Shown here: piece by piece, positions 26,241-35,614 of the stretch
Numbering within the stretch: the stretch's first letter is position 1
How the letters are laid out: the number at the start of each line of letters is the position of its first letter
Assembly (NCBI GenBank): GCA_017437065.1
Contig: JAFSBX010000031.1
Location: forward strand, 1 to 62,181
Direction: 5' to 3'
Length of the DNA stretch: 62,181 bases
Source of the DNA: Lachnospiraceae bacterium
Lineage (GTDB): Bacteria; Bacillota; Clostridia; Lachnospirales; Lachnospiraceae
Notes under the pieces: generated by a model
Told to the model about the DNA's origin: nothing
Database searches by the model: none
What the model saw: only the letters and a program-made list of their open reading frames with translations
Position numbers and translations under genes: made by a program

Positions 26241-26897
26241 ATGAAAATTCTTTACGGTACAGGAAATCCGGCAAAACTGGAGGCTATGCGAAAACGTCTA
26301 AAATGTCTGAATATTCAAATTATTGGATTAAAAGAAATAAATATGGAAATACCTACAATAGAAGAAGACGGAGTGACGCCTTTGGAAAATGCGAAAAAGA
26401 AAGCATTAGAATATTATAGGGCATTTCAGATGCCGGTATTTTCCTGTGATTCCGGGCTATACATAAATCAAATACCTGAAAGTGAACAACCGGGAGTTCA
26501 TGTGAGGACGATTCGGGGGAAGTATCTGTCGGATGATGAAATGATAGAGCATTATACGAAACTGGCAGAAAAGTATGGAGACTTGACAGCAAGATATAGA
26601 AACGCGATTTGTCTTGTCTTGGATGAAGAGCATATTTATGAAGCAATGGAGGAAAGTATGGCAAGTGAGCCGTTTATCATTACTTCAAAGCCACATGCAG
26701 TAAGAAAAAAAGGATTTCCACTAGATAGTCTTTCGATTGATATTAAGACGGGAAAGTATTATTACGATTTAGAGGAAAATGAGCTGGAGCAACTTGCTGT
26801 GGAGGATGGATTTTTGGAATTTTTTAAGCAACATTTAGGAGGCAGCAGGGATGGACTACAGATTAGCCACAGAGCAGGAAATCGAAGAAATATATAA
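26241..26897 (+). CDS. RdgB/HAM1-like non-canonical purine NTP pyrophosphatase
   Basis: Enzymes of this family hydrolyse ITP, XTP and similar nucleotides to keep them out of DNA and RNA. MKILYGTGNPAKLEAMRKRL opens with the family GTGN-K motif, and VTPLENAKKKALEYY and VFSCDSGLYI correspond to the metal-binding E and D. It is more divergent than typical RdgB and lacks the usual C-terminal SHR motif in its normal context, so the substrate may differ. The 218-residue frame runs 47 bases into the next gene, so its last residues could be non-functional. ATG 26241 is chosen over the adjoining GTG. Confidence 0.75.
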   Translation: MKILYGTGNPAKLEAMRKRLKCLNIQIIGLKEINMEIPTIEEDGVTPLENAKKKALEYYRAFQMPVFSCDSGLYINQIPESEQPGVHVRTIRGKYLSDDEMIEHYTKLAEKYGDLTARYRNAICLVLDEEHIYEAMEESMASEPFIITSKPHAVRKKGFPLDSLSIDIKTGKYYYDLEENELEQLAVEDGFLEFFKQHLGGSRDGLQISHRAGNRRNI

Positions 26898-27657
26898 TAT
26901 AGTACAGCAAACAATTAAAATCATTTATCCTAAGTATTATCCAAAGGAAGTAGTAGACTTTTTCTGTAATCATCATAATTTTGAGACCGTATCAAAAGAT
27001 ATAAAAGCGGGGAATGTAAGTGTATTAGTTGTGGATAATGTACTTGTGGGAACGGGGAGCTTTGTGGATAACCACATTACGAGAGTGTATGTGTCACCAA
27101 AGCATCAGGGAAAGGGCTATGGTACATATATAATAAAAACAATCGAAAATGAGATTGTAAAAAATCATGACAAGGCGGTTTTAGATGCGTCCCTGCCTGC
27201 GGCACATCTTTATGAAAAATTGGGTTATACGACTGTAAAGCATGAAAAATATCCGGTGAAAAATGGCGTGATTCTTGCTTATGAAGTTATGGAAAAAGAA
27301 TTGCATCAGACTGATACAACAATTAATTATGATGGAAAATGTTTTGTACCGAAAATGAACTCAGAGAATGGAGAAGTAGACGGACAGACATTGTTTACAT
27401 ATTACCAAAATGGCAATATTCTGTGGGCTGAATATAGCGGCGGAGATGTTATCAGTGGAACAATAATAGGAACTGTTGCCCGGGATGGAAGTTTGGATTT
27501 TCAATATCAACATATGAATACAGAAAAGCAGCTTAGGGCAGGAATATGTCATAGTACCCCGAGGGTAATGAGTAATGGGAAAATTGAGCTTAGTGAAGAA
27601 TGGCAGTGGATGACTGGAGATTGTTCTAAGGGAGTGTCTGTGCTGGAAGAAGTGTGA
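26851..27657 (+). CDS. GNAT acetyltransferase fused to a C-terminal beta-rich domain
   Basis: Residues 1-150 form a GNAT N-acetyltransferase; the acetyl-CoA loop is HQGKGYGTYI near residues 89-98. Residues ~155-268 (FTYYQNGNILWAEYSGGDVI and GTVARDGSLDFQYQH) form a separate domain found alone in proteins often labelled N-acetylglutamate synthase-like. That label is unreliable, and the domain looks like a small beta-sheet ligand sensor. The start has GGAGGCAGCAGGG upstream, and the gene overlaps the previous one by 47 bases. The acceptor is unknown. Confidence 0.8.
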   Translation: MDYRLATEQEIEEIYNIVQQTIKIIYPKYYPKEVVDFFCNHHNFETVSKDIKAGNVSVLVVDNVLVGTGSFVDNHITRVYVSPKHQGKGYGTYIIKTIENEIVKNHDKAVLDASLPAAHLYEKLGYTTVKHEKYPVKNGVILAYEVMEKELHQTDTTINYDGKCFVPKMNSENGEVDGQTLFTYYQNGNILWAEYSGGDVISGTIIGTVARDGSLDFQYQHMNTEKQLRAGICHSTPRVMSNGKIELSEEWQWMTGDCSKGVSVLEEV

Positions 27658-27671
27658 GGCGTTTATTGCAA

Positions 27672-27703
27672 CAACCTCTCAGGATGGTTTTCGTGAGAGG
27701 TTG
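27672..27703. terminator. Hairpin at a convergent gene junction
   Basis: CAACCTCTCA (27672-27681) pairs with TGAGAGGTTG (27694-27703). It lies between two converging genes and is the likely bidirectional terminator, although the T-runs on both sides are weak. Confidence 0.5.
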
Positions 27704-27716
27704 CTTGTTAGCATAT

Positions 27717-28844
27717 TTAGTAGTTATTATCGGTCTTGCAGAGCTTGCAAAGCTCATGAACCATTTCCATCTGCATAGAAGTATCCTTGCAAAACAATCT
27801 AACTGCAATTTCTATAGAAACAGGCGTAATAGTGGTGTTATGCTCCATAAATTCAAAATCTTCCTTGCAGGAAAATCCATTGATAAAATTGGTAACTGCA
27901 GAATTTAACCAGCTGAAATGCTCGATTAAACTATGATAATCACGAAAAACATCTAAAATACATCGTCCATAAGTTTCGTCTTCAAATTTACAGGTAGAAA
28001 TAATCTGCATACAGAGCCGCAGTTCTCCGGTTACATCAGATGCTTCCATAAGCACATCAGGTCGTTTCTTATAGCATTCCAAAAAATAATTTTCAGCCGA
28101 CGTATAATCCCTCTTTTCAAAAAATGCAGCCAACTGTTCCTTTAATTTTCTTGTTTCATACTTTTCGCCAACCATACCAACCATACATTCGCACACGGAC
28201 AGATTGTTGTAACGTATCCATACGGTCTGAAGAAATTCAGAAAGAAATCCGAAAAGTCGCTTTTGGTAGCCATTATATCCCGTAAAATCTGTCCGTTTCT
28301 GTACCTCAAATAAAATATCAAACAGCCATTCACAGTAACGATTGTAATTTTCCTTAGAAGTAATAAAAATGTTTCCGAAATAAGTGTGTGGACCGTGTAC
28401 CAGTTCGTCAAAAATAATCTTGTATTCCGGATATTTTTCTTTTAATACGTCCCCCGTGGTAATCAAATCTTTACTATGATGGTTGGCTTTAAATCCGTTA
28501 TAATAGGAGCCGGGCAAAGTCAGTAGTTTCGTTGTGAGAATGTCATATTTTTTCAGCATCGTTTCTAATTGTGTCTCGGTAAAAATGGAACCGTTTTCAT
28601 TAAGGAGATACCGCCTATAATGGCAAATGCCAATATAATCAGCCTCATGGTAATTTTTCCAAAGCCAGTACATTCCGGTTAACTCACAGAAGTAGGGATT
28701 CAATTGAGAGATGGAATCTCCGGTGTCATCTCCTAAAAAGCCCAAATCTTCTGCGTTTACACGCCCCACATGAAGAGGTATATACATGGAGTCCTTAGGC
28801 GGCGTAAAAGCTTTGTGTGTTATGGTAAATAATTTTATGGACAT
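27717..28844 (-). CDS. DUF4422 family protein (capsule glycosyltransferase-like)
   Basis: Residues 1-225 match the DUF4422 type: YIPLHVGR near 20, LTGMYWLWKN, YIGICHYRRY and ILTTKLLTLPGSY. Proteins with this domain are often found in capsule or exopolysaccharide loci and are presumed glycosyltransferases. The remaining ~145 residues are helical with no match I recognise. I start at the ATG at 28844 (MSIKLFTITHK), since AAAGGA sits six bases upstream, rather than at 28859. It stands alone here, with no other polysaccharide genes beside it. Confidence 0.75.
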   Translation of the reverse strand: MSIKLFTITHKAFTPPKDSMYIPLHVGRVNAEDLGFLGDDTGDSISQLNPYFCELTGMYWLWKNYHEADYIGICHYRRYLLNENGSIFTETQLETMLKKYDILTTKLLTLPGSYYNGFKANHHSKDLITTGDVLKEKYPEYKIIFDELVHGPHTYFGNIFITSKENYNRYCEWLFDILFEVQKRTDFTGYNGYQKRLFGFLSEFLQTVWIRYNNLSVCECMVGMVGEKYETRKLKEQLAAFFEKRDYTSAENYFLECYKKRPDVLMEASDVTGELRLCMQIISTCKFEDETYGRCILDVFRDYHSLIEHFSWLNSAVTNFINGFSCKEDFEFMEHNTTITPVSIEIAVRLFCKDTSMQMEMVHELCKLCKTDNNY

Positions 28845-28988
28845 AAGTAATCCTTTCATATTTCATAGTTATAGATATAGGGTATAGGGAGATGGAGAGA
28901 TTGTCAAATAAAACTGAGAAAGGAAAAAATGTAGTGGAGCAACACCTGGCAGATTTCGTGCGCAGGTGCAGTCCATTGATTTTGCTGT

Positions 28989-29786
28989 TTAAGAAGTATA
29001 GTGTTTGCCCTTTGGAACAATAAGAGGCGTTTTGGATACAGGATCTTCCATAACAAGACAATCCAGCCCGTATACCTGATGAATCAGTTTAGGCGTAATG
29101 ATTTCTTTAGGGGAACCTTGTGCAATCAAGTCGCCTTTTGCCATGGCAAAAAGGTAATCCGCATAACGGGCAGACAAATTAATATCATGCAGGATCATTA
29201 CAATGGTTGTTTGATGTTTGTGGTTTAAATCGGTCAGTAAATCCAGAATTTCAACCTGATAAGCAATATCTAAGAAGGTAGTCGGCTCATCAAGGAGAAG
29301 AATGTCTGTTTGTTGAGCAAGTGACAGAGCAATCCATACGCGTTGGCGCTGGCCGCCGGAGAGCTCGTCTACATAACGGTTGGCAAGTTCAGTAATTCCC
29401 ATCATTTCCATAGCCTCTTCCACAGCTTTGAAATCTTGTGCAGATGACCCCTTTAACAGTTGACGATAAGGGAAACGTCCCCGCATAATCAGGTCAGTCA
29501 CTTTGATTCCTTCAGGAACTATGGGAGACTGGGGAAGCAGGCCGATTGTCCGTGCAACCTGCTTTGGCGGATAGGTGTAGACGTTTGTACCGTCGAGAAG
29601 TATCTGTCCTGCAGAAGGTTTCAGTAATCTGGAAAATGTTTTTAACAGCGTCGATTTCCCGCATCCGTTTGCGCCGATAATGACGCTGATTTTATTTGGC
29701 GGAATCGTAATGTTAATATCGGAAAGAATGGTCCGGTTATCATATCCTGCCCGAATATGAGTTGTAGAAAGTATATGTTGATTCAT
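28989..29786 (-). CDS. Iron-siderophore ABC transporter ATPase (FecE/FepC type)
   Basis: The ATPase subunit of a siderophore-type importer has 265 residues, with Walker A GANGCGKST (38-46), signature LSGGQRQRVWIALSLAQ near 142, Walker B ILLLDEPTT and the H-loop ILHDINLSARYAD. It overlaps the upstream permease by four bases (ATGA) and is the last gene of a four-gene operon read on the minus strand. Cobalamin transporters share this design, but the binding protein points to siderophores. Confidence 0.93.
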   Translation of the reverse strand: MNQHILSTTHIRAGYDNRTILSDINITIPPNKISVIIGANGCGKSTLLKTFSRLLKPSAGQILLDGTNVYTYPPKQVARTIGLLPQSPIVPEGIKVTDLIMRGRFPYRQLLKGSSAQDFKAVEEAMEMMGITELANRYVDELSGGQRQRVWIALSLAQQTDILLLDEPTTFLDIAYQVEILDLLTDLNHKHQTTIVMILHDINLSARYADYLFAMAKGDLIAQGSPKEIITPKLIHQVYGLDCLVMEDPVSKTPLIVPKGKHYTS

Positions 29787-30817
29787 GATACACGCTCTCC
29801 TTTATGGTTGATACGAAGCAATAAAAAGATAAGGTAGGGGGCACCTAAAATACCGGTAATTATACCTACCGGAAATCTTGTGGTAAAGGCATATTGTCCG
29901 ACCAAATCAGAAATCAGTACCAGGATGCTGCCAATCAGACCGGAGGAGAGATTGTTGTTCCGTCCACTGCCGGAAATACGGGAAGCAATTGGTCCCGACA
30001 AAAATGCCACAGAAGCAATCGGACCACTGACAGATGTTGCAAAAGCCACAAGTAAAAGGGCAAATAGTATGAGGAAAAGACGAATAAGCTTTATTCGAAC
30101 ACCGAGTGCCGTTGCATAGGCATTTCCTAATTGAAGAACCTTCAAGTGACGACCAAGTGCAATGATTGCTACAGAGGAAATGAGGACAGTCAACAAGAGT
30201 CTTGGTACATCATTCATTTTTACACCGTTCAGACTGCCATTTAGCCAGCGTAATGCTGTTGCTACATCATATTCAGAAGCTTTTAGTAATAACCAGGAAA
30301 TCAAGGCATTCAGAAAAGCCTGAGCACCGATACCGGTTAAGATAAGTCTTTCGTTAGAAACTCCGTTACTTTGTGATACTGCGTAAATGATTCCGGCAAC
30401 AAGCAGACCGCATAGAACGGACAAAACAGAAACAATCGTACCATTCAGGCCGAGAATCAGTATGGAAAATACGGCAGCAACACTGGCACTTGATGTAACA
30501 CCGATAATATCGGGACTTGCAAGCGGGTTACCAAGAAGTTTCTGGAAAGTATTTCCTGACAGACCAAATGCAAAACCACAAAGAACAGCGGTAAACATTC
30601 TTGGAAAACGCAGGGTTTTAATCGTAAAACTTCCATCTAAATCTTCTCCCAAAAGAATACGAAAGACGGTATCCGGTGAATAAACAGTGTTTCCGTAAAT
30701 CATCGTAACAGACGCAAGTATCATAACGAGCAGAAACAGTATTACGACAGTTATCAAATATTGCCGCTGCCTGTTTTTATAGCCCAATAAAATGTTGTTG
30801 TTTCCAGTTGTTTTCAT
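29783..30817 (-). CDS. Iron-siderophore ABC transporter permease (FecD type, second)
   Basis: This permease has 344 residues and about nine hydrophobic segments. Family marks are GNTFQKLLGNPLASPDIIGV near 95-115, the ATPase-contacting ATALGVRIK-type loop, and GPIASVAFLSGPIASRISG. It overlaps both neighbours by four bases, so translation is coupled. With the other permease it forms a heterodimeric channel. Confidence 0.92.
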   Translation of the reverse strand: MKTTGNNNILLGYKNRQRQYLITVVILFLLVMILASVTMIYGNTVYSPDTVFRILLGEDLDGSFTIKTLRFPRMFTAVLCGFAFGLSGNTFQKLLGNPLASPDIIGVTSSASVAAVFSILILGLNGTIVSVLSVLCGLLVAGIIYAVSQSNGVSNERLILTGIGAQAFLNALISWLLLKASEYDVATALRWLNGSLNGVKMNDVPRLLLTVLISSVAIIALGRHLKVLQLGNAYATALGVRIKLIRLFLILFALLLVAFATSVSGPIASVAFLSGPIASRISGSGRNNNLSSGLIGSILVLISDLVGQYAFTTRFPVGIITGILGAPYLIFLLLRINHKGERVS

Positions 30818-31812
30818 AGGGTACTAATTTTCACCTTTCGAATAATAAATATAAATACAGGTGCACCAAGCAGTGCAGTAATAATACCTGATTCCAGTTC
30901 ACCGGGACGACCGAGTATGCGTCCCAAAACATCAGCAATCAATAAAAGTGTGCTGCCATAGATTGCGGACAGCGGAAGAATTTTACGGATGTCAGGCCCG
31001 TAAAGAAAGCGTACCAGATGGGGAACCATAAGCCCTATAAAGCCGATGGGACCTGCAAGTGCCGTTGCGGAAGCACACAAAAGGATGCCGGCGAGGGCGG
31101 CAAGTCCTCTTGTACGTGTCACATGAATACCTAATCCTGTGGCAAGCTCGTCCCCTAGTGCCAGTGTATTTAATGATGGTGTCAAAAAAGCTGCCAGAAT
31201 AAATCCGATGATAAGGTACGGAAGGATAAGTTGGATATCTTCCCAGGTTGCACCGCTGATACTTCCTACCTGCCAAAAGCGAAATCGATCCATAACCTGT
31301 GTTTTGGGCATCATAATGGTATTGACTAAAGATTGTAGGGAAGTGCTTGCGGCAGCACCGGCAAGAGCCAGTTTTATTGGCGTGGCACCATCCTGTCCGA
31401 CAGATGCCAGTCCATACACAAGAACAGCGGTAATGGCGGCACCGAAAAAGGCAAGCCATATATATTGAGTGCCGGTATTTATATGAAAAAATGCAATTCC
31501 AATAACTACAAATAAAGAAGCACCGGTATTGACACCGAGAATACTCGGGTCTGCAATGGGATTGCGGGTAATGGACTGCATTAAAGCACCGGAGACTCCC
31601 AATGCACAGCCTGCAAGTATACCGAAAACAGTCCTTGGAATACGTGCGCGAATGACGTTTATGTCAAAGCTGTTGTTGTCCGGATGAAAAAGTGCCTGTA
31701 TGACCTTATCAAAACCTACGGATTTTACTCCGTAGGTTATAGAAAGTAACACACTAAGCAACAGACAGGCTATTGCAATTATACTTACAAAGAAGATGTG
31801 TTTGTTTTTCAT
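30814..31812 (-). CDS. Iron-siderophore ABC transporter permease (FecD type, first)
   Basis: The 332-residue permease has the family marks GVSGALMQSITRNPIADPSI near 87-106, LGDELATGLGIHVTRTR (coupling loop) and AGPIGFIGLMVPHLVR. It is the partner of the adjacent permease and overlaps the binding protein gene by four bases. About nine hydrophobic segments are visible. Confidence 0.92.
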   Translation of the reverse strand: MKNKHIFFVSIIAIACLLLSVLLSITYGVKSVGFDKVIQALFHPDNNSFDINVIRARIPRTVFGILAGCALGVSGALMQSITRNPIADPSILGVNTGASLFVVIGIAFFHINTGTQYIWLAFFGAAITAVLVYGLASVGQDGATPIKLALAGAAASTSLQSLVNTIMMPKTQVMDRFRFWQVGSISGATWEDIQLILPYLIIGFILAAFLTPSLNTLALGDELATGLGIHVTRTRGLAALAGILLCASATALAGPIGFIGLMVPHLVRFLYGPDIRKILPLSAIYGSTLLLIADVLGRILGRPGELESGIITALLGAPVFIFIIRKVKISTL

Positions 31813-32876
31813 TTAACTTTACCATGTGCTTCATTCAGCAGACTGAGATATTCGTCAATTGTATACGGAATGGAAAGAATTGACGGTGTACATGCACCGG
31901 CAAGAGCAGTAGTGCTGTCTACAAGGACAACCGCACCGTTTTTAACAGCCGGTATCTGGGACATCAGTTCATCTGCCAAAAGAGCATCCAGTAATGTCTG
32001 ATCGCCATAAACAACCATCATTTCCACATCGCTAAGCTGGTCTGTGTTTTCACGACTTAAAGTAATGGAGAAATCGGATGTACTGTTTGCCATGTCTAAT
32101 ATACTATCAGGGAATTCAAGTCCAAGGTCTGTCAGATAAGCTGCTCTTGGGTCTGCCGGCAAATATACATAAAAGGTACTGAAATCATCCGGACTGATCC
32201 AGAAGAATGCAGTTTTCGTTCCTGCAAGGTCAGGGTATTCGCTTACTTTTTCAGCAATGACAGCTTCAATCTCAGCAACCTTTGCTTCGCCTTCAGCTCT
32301 CATTCCCATACCGGTTGCATTGATAATTGTCTGGTCACGCCAGTAGGTCTGCCACGGTGCATCGGGATAAGCAACAACCGGAGCAATTTCACTTAAAACA
32401 GTGTATTCTTCTTCTGTCATGCCGGAATATGCAGCAAGAATAACATCAGGATTTGCATCACTTATTGCTTCAAAGTCAAGCCCATCTATATCATCAAAAA
32501 CAACAGGATTTTTTTCACCTAAAGCTTCATATGCTTCTGCTGTCCAAGGATGAATATTGTCTTCTGTGACAAGTCCGTAATTGGCAGCAGATGTACCGGT
32601 TGGAACAACGCCTAAGGCAAGAGGAGTATCCTGATTTTCCCAGCCAACAGTTACGATATTTGTAGGTTTGCTTTCGATAATGGTTTCACCAAAAGCATGA
32701 GAAATAGTAATCGGAAATTCTGTGCTGTCTGTTACAGCAGTTTCTGTTGTGAAATCCTCAGTGGAATTCTCAGAAGCAGGGGGAGTTTTCAGTGTGTCAG
32801 AGCTTCCGCATCCTGTTAAGCACATAGCTGACAGGGAAAGTCCTAAAAATAAATGTGTCAGATGAAATCGTTTCAT
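31809..32876 (-). CDS. Iron-siderophore binding lipoprotein (FecB/FepB type)
   Basis: This extracellular receptor of the importer has 355 residues. I start at the ATG for MKRFHLTHLF, behind GGAGGT, rather than the longer frame. A signal peptide ends in the lipobox LTGC with C23 as the lipidated residue, then a Thr/Glu-rich linker. VTVGWENQDTPLALGVVP and DGLDFEAISDANPDVILAAY are typical of the class III binding-protein fold for Fe3+ siderophores. It is first in the operon, directly behind a promoter with a DtxR-like operator. Confidence 0.92.
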   Translation of the reverse strand: MKRFHLTHLFLGLSLSAMCLTGCGSSDTLKTPPASENSTEDFTTETAVTDSTEFPITISHAFGETIIESKPTNIVTVGWENQDTPLALGVVPTGTSAANYGLVTEDNIHPWTAEAYEALGEKNPVVFDDIDGLDFEAISDANPDVILAAYSGMTEEEYTVLSEIAPVVAYPDAPWQTYWRDQTIINATGMGMRAEGEAKVAEIEAVIAEKVSEYPDLAGTKTAFFWISPDDFSTFYVYLPADPRAAYLTDLGLEFPDSILDMANSTSDFSITLSRENTDQLSDVEMMVVYGDQTLLDALLADELMSQIPAVKNGAVVLVDSTTALAGACTPSILSIPYTIDEYLSLLNEAHGKVK

Positions 32877-32896
32877 AATACCTCCAAAAAATTTAA

Positions 32897-32952
32897 TTGA
32901 GTTAGCATAAACTAACATGGAAAAATATAATATAGGTCACACGAAAAGTCAA
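32897..32952 (-). promoter_or_regulatory. Promoter and DtxR-like operator of the siderophore operon
   Basis: On the minus strand TTGACT (32952-32947) is 17 bases from TATATT (32929-32924). Just downstream, 32915-32897 reads TTAGTTTATGCTAACTCAA, which matches the DtxR/IdeR consensus at about 14 of 19 positions by eye. The position near the transcription start fits repression by an iron-loaded DtxR-family protein. Confidence 0.6.
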
Positions 32953-33110
32953 TTACTGAATTTTGGTAAAAAGTTTTATTAAAAAAATTTATGTGAAAGG
33001 ATAATAAAGTGATATACTATAAAAAGTAGATGAGATTTATAGGATTACAGAAAGATATAGGTGATGTATTTTGTCCGTATACTACAGACATGAGGAGGAA
33101 GATATATAGA

Positions 33111-33905
33111 ATGAAAAAAATTGCTTTTTTTGATATTGATGGAACACTTACTTCAGAAAAAAATGGTTCCATACCGGACAGTGCAGTTACAGCAATCCGT
33201 GCTGCCCGTGCACAGGGAAATTTAATGTTTATTAATACAGGACGCTGTTTTCAGAATGTAGAAGAACGATTTCAGTCGATTGGATTTGATGGTTATGTGT
33301 GTGGCTGTGGGACGAATATTTACTACAATAATCAGGAGCTTTTGTACGTAGGACAAACACACGATGTGACCATGCAGATTTTGGAACAGGCCAGAAAAAC
33401 AAATGTGGATATTCTTTTTGAATCCAGACTGGAAGTAGTGTTTGATACGACAAGACCATTGCAACATCCGGATGCAGAGAGACAGTATTATTCTTTTAAA
33501 GCCAAACACTATGATATGTCACATAATCCGGAGGCGGAGGATTTTGCCTGTGACAAATTTGTTATCTGGTACAGAGATGAGGAACAATTGAAGGAATTTA
33601 GAAAAGTCAGTGACTTATATTTTGAGTGTATTGATAGGGGAGGTACGTTTAGGGAGTTTGTTCCGTATCAATATTCTAAAGCGACCGGAATACAGTTTTT
33701 ATTGGATTATTTTAAGATTTCAAAGGAAAATGCCTATGCATTTGGAGACAGTAATAATGATCTTTCCATGCTTACATTTGTTCCGAACAGTGTTGCGATG
33801 GGAAATTCTCTGCCAAAATCTTTGTTTGAAAAGGTATCCTATGTAACGGCAAATGCAAGTGAAGATGGTATAGAAAAAGCGTTGAAACATTTTTCATTTT
33901 ACTAA
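33111..33905 (+). CDS. HAD-superfamily (Cof-type) phosphatase
   Basis: The Cof-type HAD phosphatase has 264 residues. Motif I is FFDIDGTLTS with nucleophile D8 and acid D10; motif II is INTGRC; motif IV is FGDSNNDLSML with the Mg-binding aspartates; and the C2B-type cap lies between. These enzymes dephosphorylate small sugar phosphates or FMN-like compounds. I start at ATG 33111 behind GAGGAGGAAG; the frame extends upstream but without a site. A MATE exporter follows after 44 bases and may be co-transcribed. Confidence 0.9.
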   Translation: MKKIAFFDIDGTLTSEKNGSIPDSAVTAIRAARAQGNLMFINTGRCFQNVEERFQSIGFDGYVCGCGTNIYYNNQELLYVGQTHDVTMQILEQARKTNVDILFESRLEVVFDTTRPLQHPDAERQYYSFKAKHYDMSHNPEAEDFACDKFVIWYRDEEQLKEFRKVSDLYFECIDRGGTFREFVPYQYSKATGIQFLLDYFKISKENAYAFGDSNNDLSMLTFVPNSVAMGNSLPKSLFEKVSYVTANASEDGIEKALKHFSFY

Positions 33906-33949
33906 TGTAAAATTATTACGATGTATAAGAAAGAAGGACGTGATTTGAA

Positions 33950-35308
33950 GTGAACAGGATAAAAGAAAAAGTATCGGGTGATATTGTAAAAGAGGCATTA
34001 CATATGGCATGGCCGGCTGTATGTGAGTCCTTTTTTGTGGCATTGGCTGGTATGGTAGATTCTCTGATGGTTAGCTCTATAGGTTCCTATGCGGTTGCGG
34101 CAGTTGGGCTGACGGCACAGCCAAAGTTTATGGGGCTGGCTCTTTTTATTGCAATCAACGTGGCGGTATCTGCACTGGTGGCAAGAAGGCGGGGCGAACA
34201 GAAAAAAGAAGAGGCAAACAAAATTCTGGTAACAGCCATGTTGTTTATTTTAGCAGGTGTAGTAATCGTATCTGTCTTATGTGTAGGTTTTGCAGATCCA
34301 ATTATGCGTTTTTGCGGTTCAGCAGAAGATACGCATGAAACAGCAGTGACATATTTTCGGATTATTATGGGTGGGATTGTATTTAATGTTATTTCCATGG
34401 GAATCAATGCGGCACAACGTGGTGCCGGAAATACTGTCGTTGCCATGCGGACAAATCTTGTTTCAAATATAGTGAATATTATTGGTAACTATATTTTAAT
34501 TAACGGAAAATTTGGATTTCCTGCAATGGGAATTAAAGGTGCGGCAATTGCCACTGTATTTGGTACGGTTGTGGCTTGTATTATGAGCATTTTATCTCTG
34601 ATGAAAAAGGATGGTTTTGTCAGCATACCATATATTCTTCAAAATAAAATTAAACCTGCACTTGAGCCCTGTGTCAGTATCGTAAAGCTGGGATATTCGG
34701 TATTTATCGAGCAGCTTTTAATGCGTGTGGGATTTATGTCAACAGCCATGATGGCCGCAAAAATGGGAACGGATGCCATGGCAGCCCATCAGGTGGGGAT
34801 GAATATTTTGGGCCTGACCTTTTCCTTTGGAGATGGCATGCAGGTGGCAGCAGTTGCATTGATTGGAAAAAGTCTGGGAGAAGGCAGCCCGGAGAAAGCG
34901 AAGCTTTACGGAAAGACATGCAGAAGGATAGGACTGTGTATTTCCTGTGTGCTTGCAGTGGTGTATTTCCTTGGAGGGGAAACATTGTACAGGCTGTTTT
35001 TTGAGGAAGAGGAAATTGTTGCCTATGGTGTGCAGATTATACGATTAATTATTGTAATTGTATTGTTTCAGATTTCACAGGTTATTTATATGGGATGTCT
35101 ACGAGGAGGTGGAGATACGACTTATACGGCGATTGCATCTACGGTCAGCGTGACGATTATTCGTACGGCGGGGTCTTATATTTTCGGGTTTGTGATGGGA
35201 CTCGGTATGGCCGGTATATGGATGGGAATATTGGCGGATCAGATTTCCAGATTTATTTTTGCGTCTACGAGATTTCGGTCGGGGAAGTGGACGGGGATAA
35301 AGATATAA
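33950..35308 (+). CDS. MATE family efflux transporter (second copy)
   Basis: This 452-residue, twelve-segment membrane protein begins with GTG and AGAAGGA upstream. HMAWPAVCESFFVALAGMVD and NIIGNYILINGKFGFPAMGI are typical of the MATE branch related to multidrug exporters. It differs greatly from the MATE protein at 23666, so the two are not a recent duplication. Confidence 0.9.
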   Translation: MNRIKEKVSGDIVKEALHMAWPAVCESFFVALAGMVDSLMVSSIGSYAVAAVGLTAQPKFMGLALFIAINVAVSALVARRRGEQKKEEANKILVTAMLFILAGVVIVSVLCVGFADPIMRFCGSAEDTHETAVTYFRIIMGGIVFNVISMGINAAQRGAGNTVVAMRTNLVSNIVNIIGNYILINGKFGFPAMGIKGAAIATVFGTVVACIMSILSLMKKDGFVSIPYILQNKIKPALEPCVSIVKLGYSVFIEQLLMRVGFMSTAMMAAKMGTDAMAAHQVGMNILGLTFSFGDGMQVAAVALIGKSLGEGSPEKAKLYGKTCRRIGLCISCVLAVVYFLGGETLYRLFFEEEEIVAYGVQIIRLIIVIVLFQISQVIYMGCLRGGGDTTYTAIASTVSVTIIRTAGSYIFGFVMGLGMAGIWMGILADQISRFIFASTRFRSGKWTGIKI

Positions 35309-35447
35309 AATCATACAGTTGACAAATATATCAAAGCATTTTAGCGGATATATGTGTAGTTCTTTTTATGATGTGCTTTGTATTCACATTTTCCCTTTTG
35401 GTGGTTTTAGTGTATTGATTTGGAAAAGAAAAAAGAAAAATAATCTT

Positions 35448-35500
35448 GTCAGAAAAAGTGCTTTGTGATAAAGTAAATGTCACAAAGTACTTTTTCTGAC
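35448..35500. other. Near-perfect 21-bp inverted repeat between MATE and nuclease genes
   Basis: Arms 35448-35468 and 35480-35500 pair over all 21 positions with one G-U, around an 11-base loop. It lies in a 306-base gap with no gene and no clear promoter. Neither side has a clean T-run, though the arms contain A5/T5 tracts. It may be a bidirectional terminator for the MATE gene or the remnant of a small mobile element. Confidence 0.7.
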
Positions 35501-35614
35501 ACAGAAGTTACTTTATTTCATAATGCTTTTGTGTTTTCGATAAGCGTATCTAAGAATATCAGGCATTTCTGCCGTAGATTCAAGGAAATTTAAACAAAAG
35601 AATAGGAGAATATT

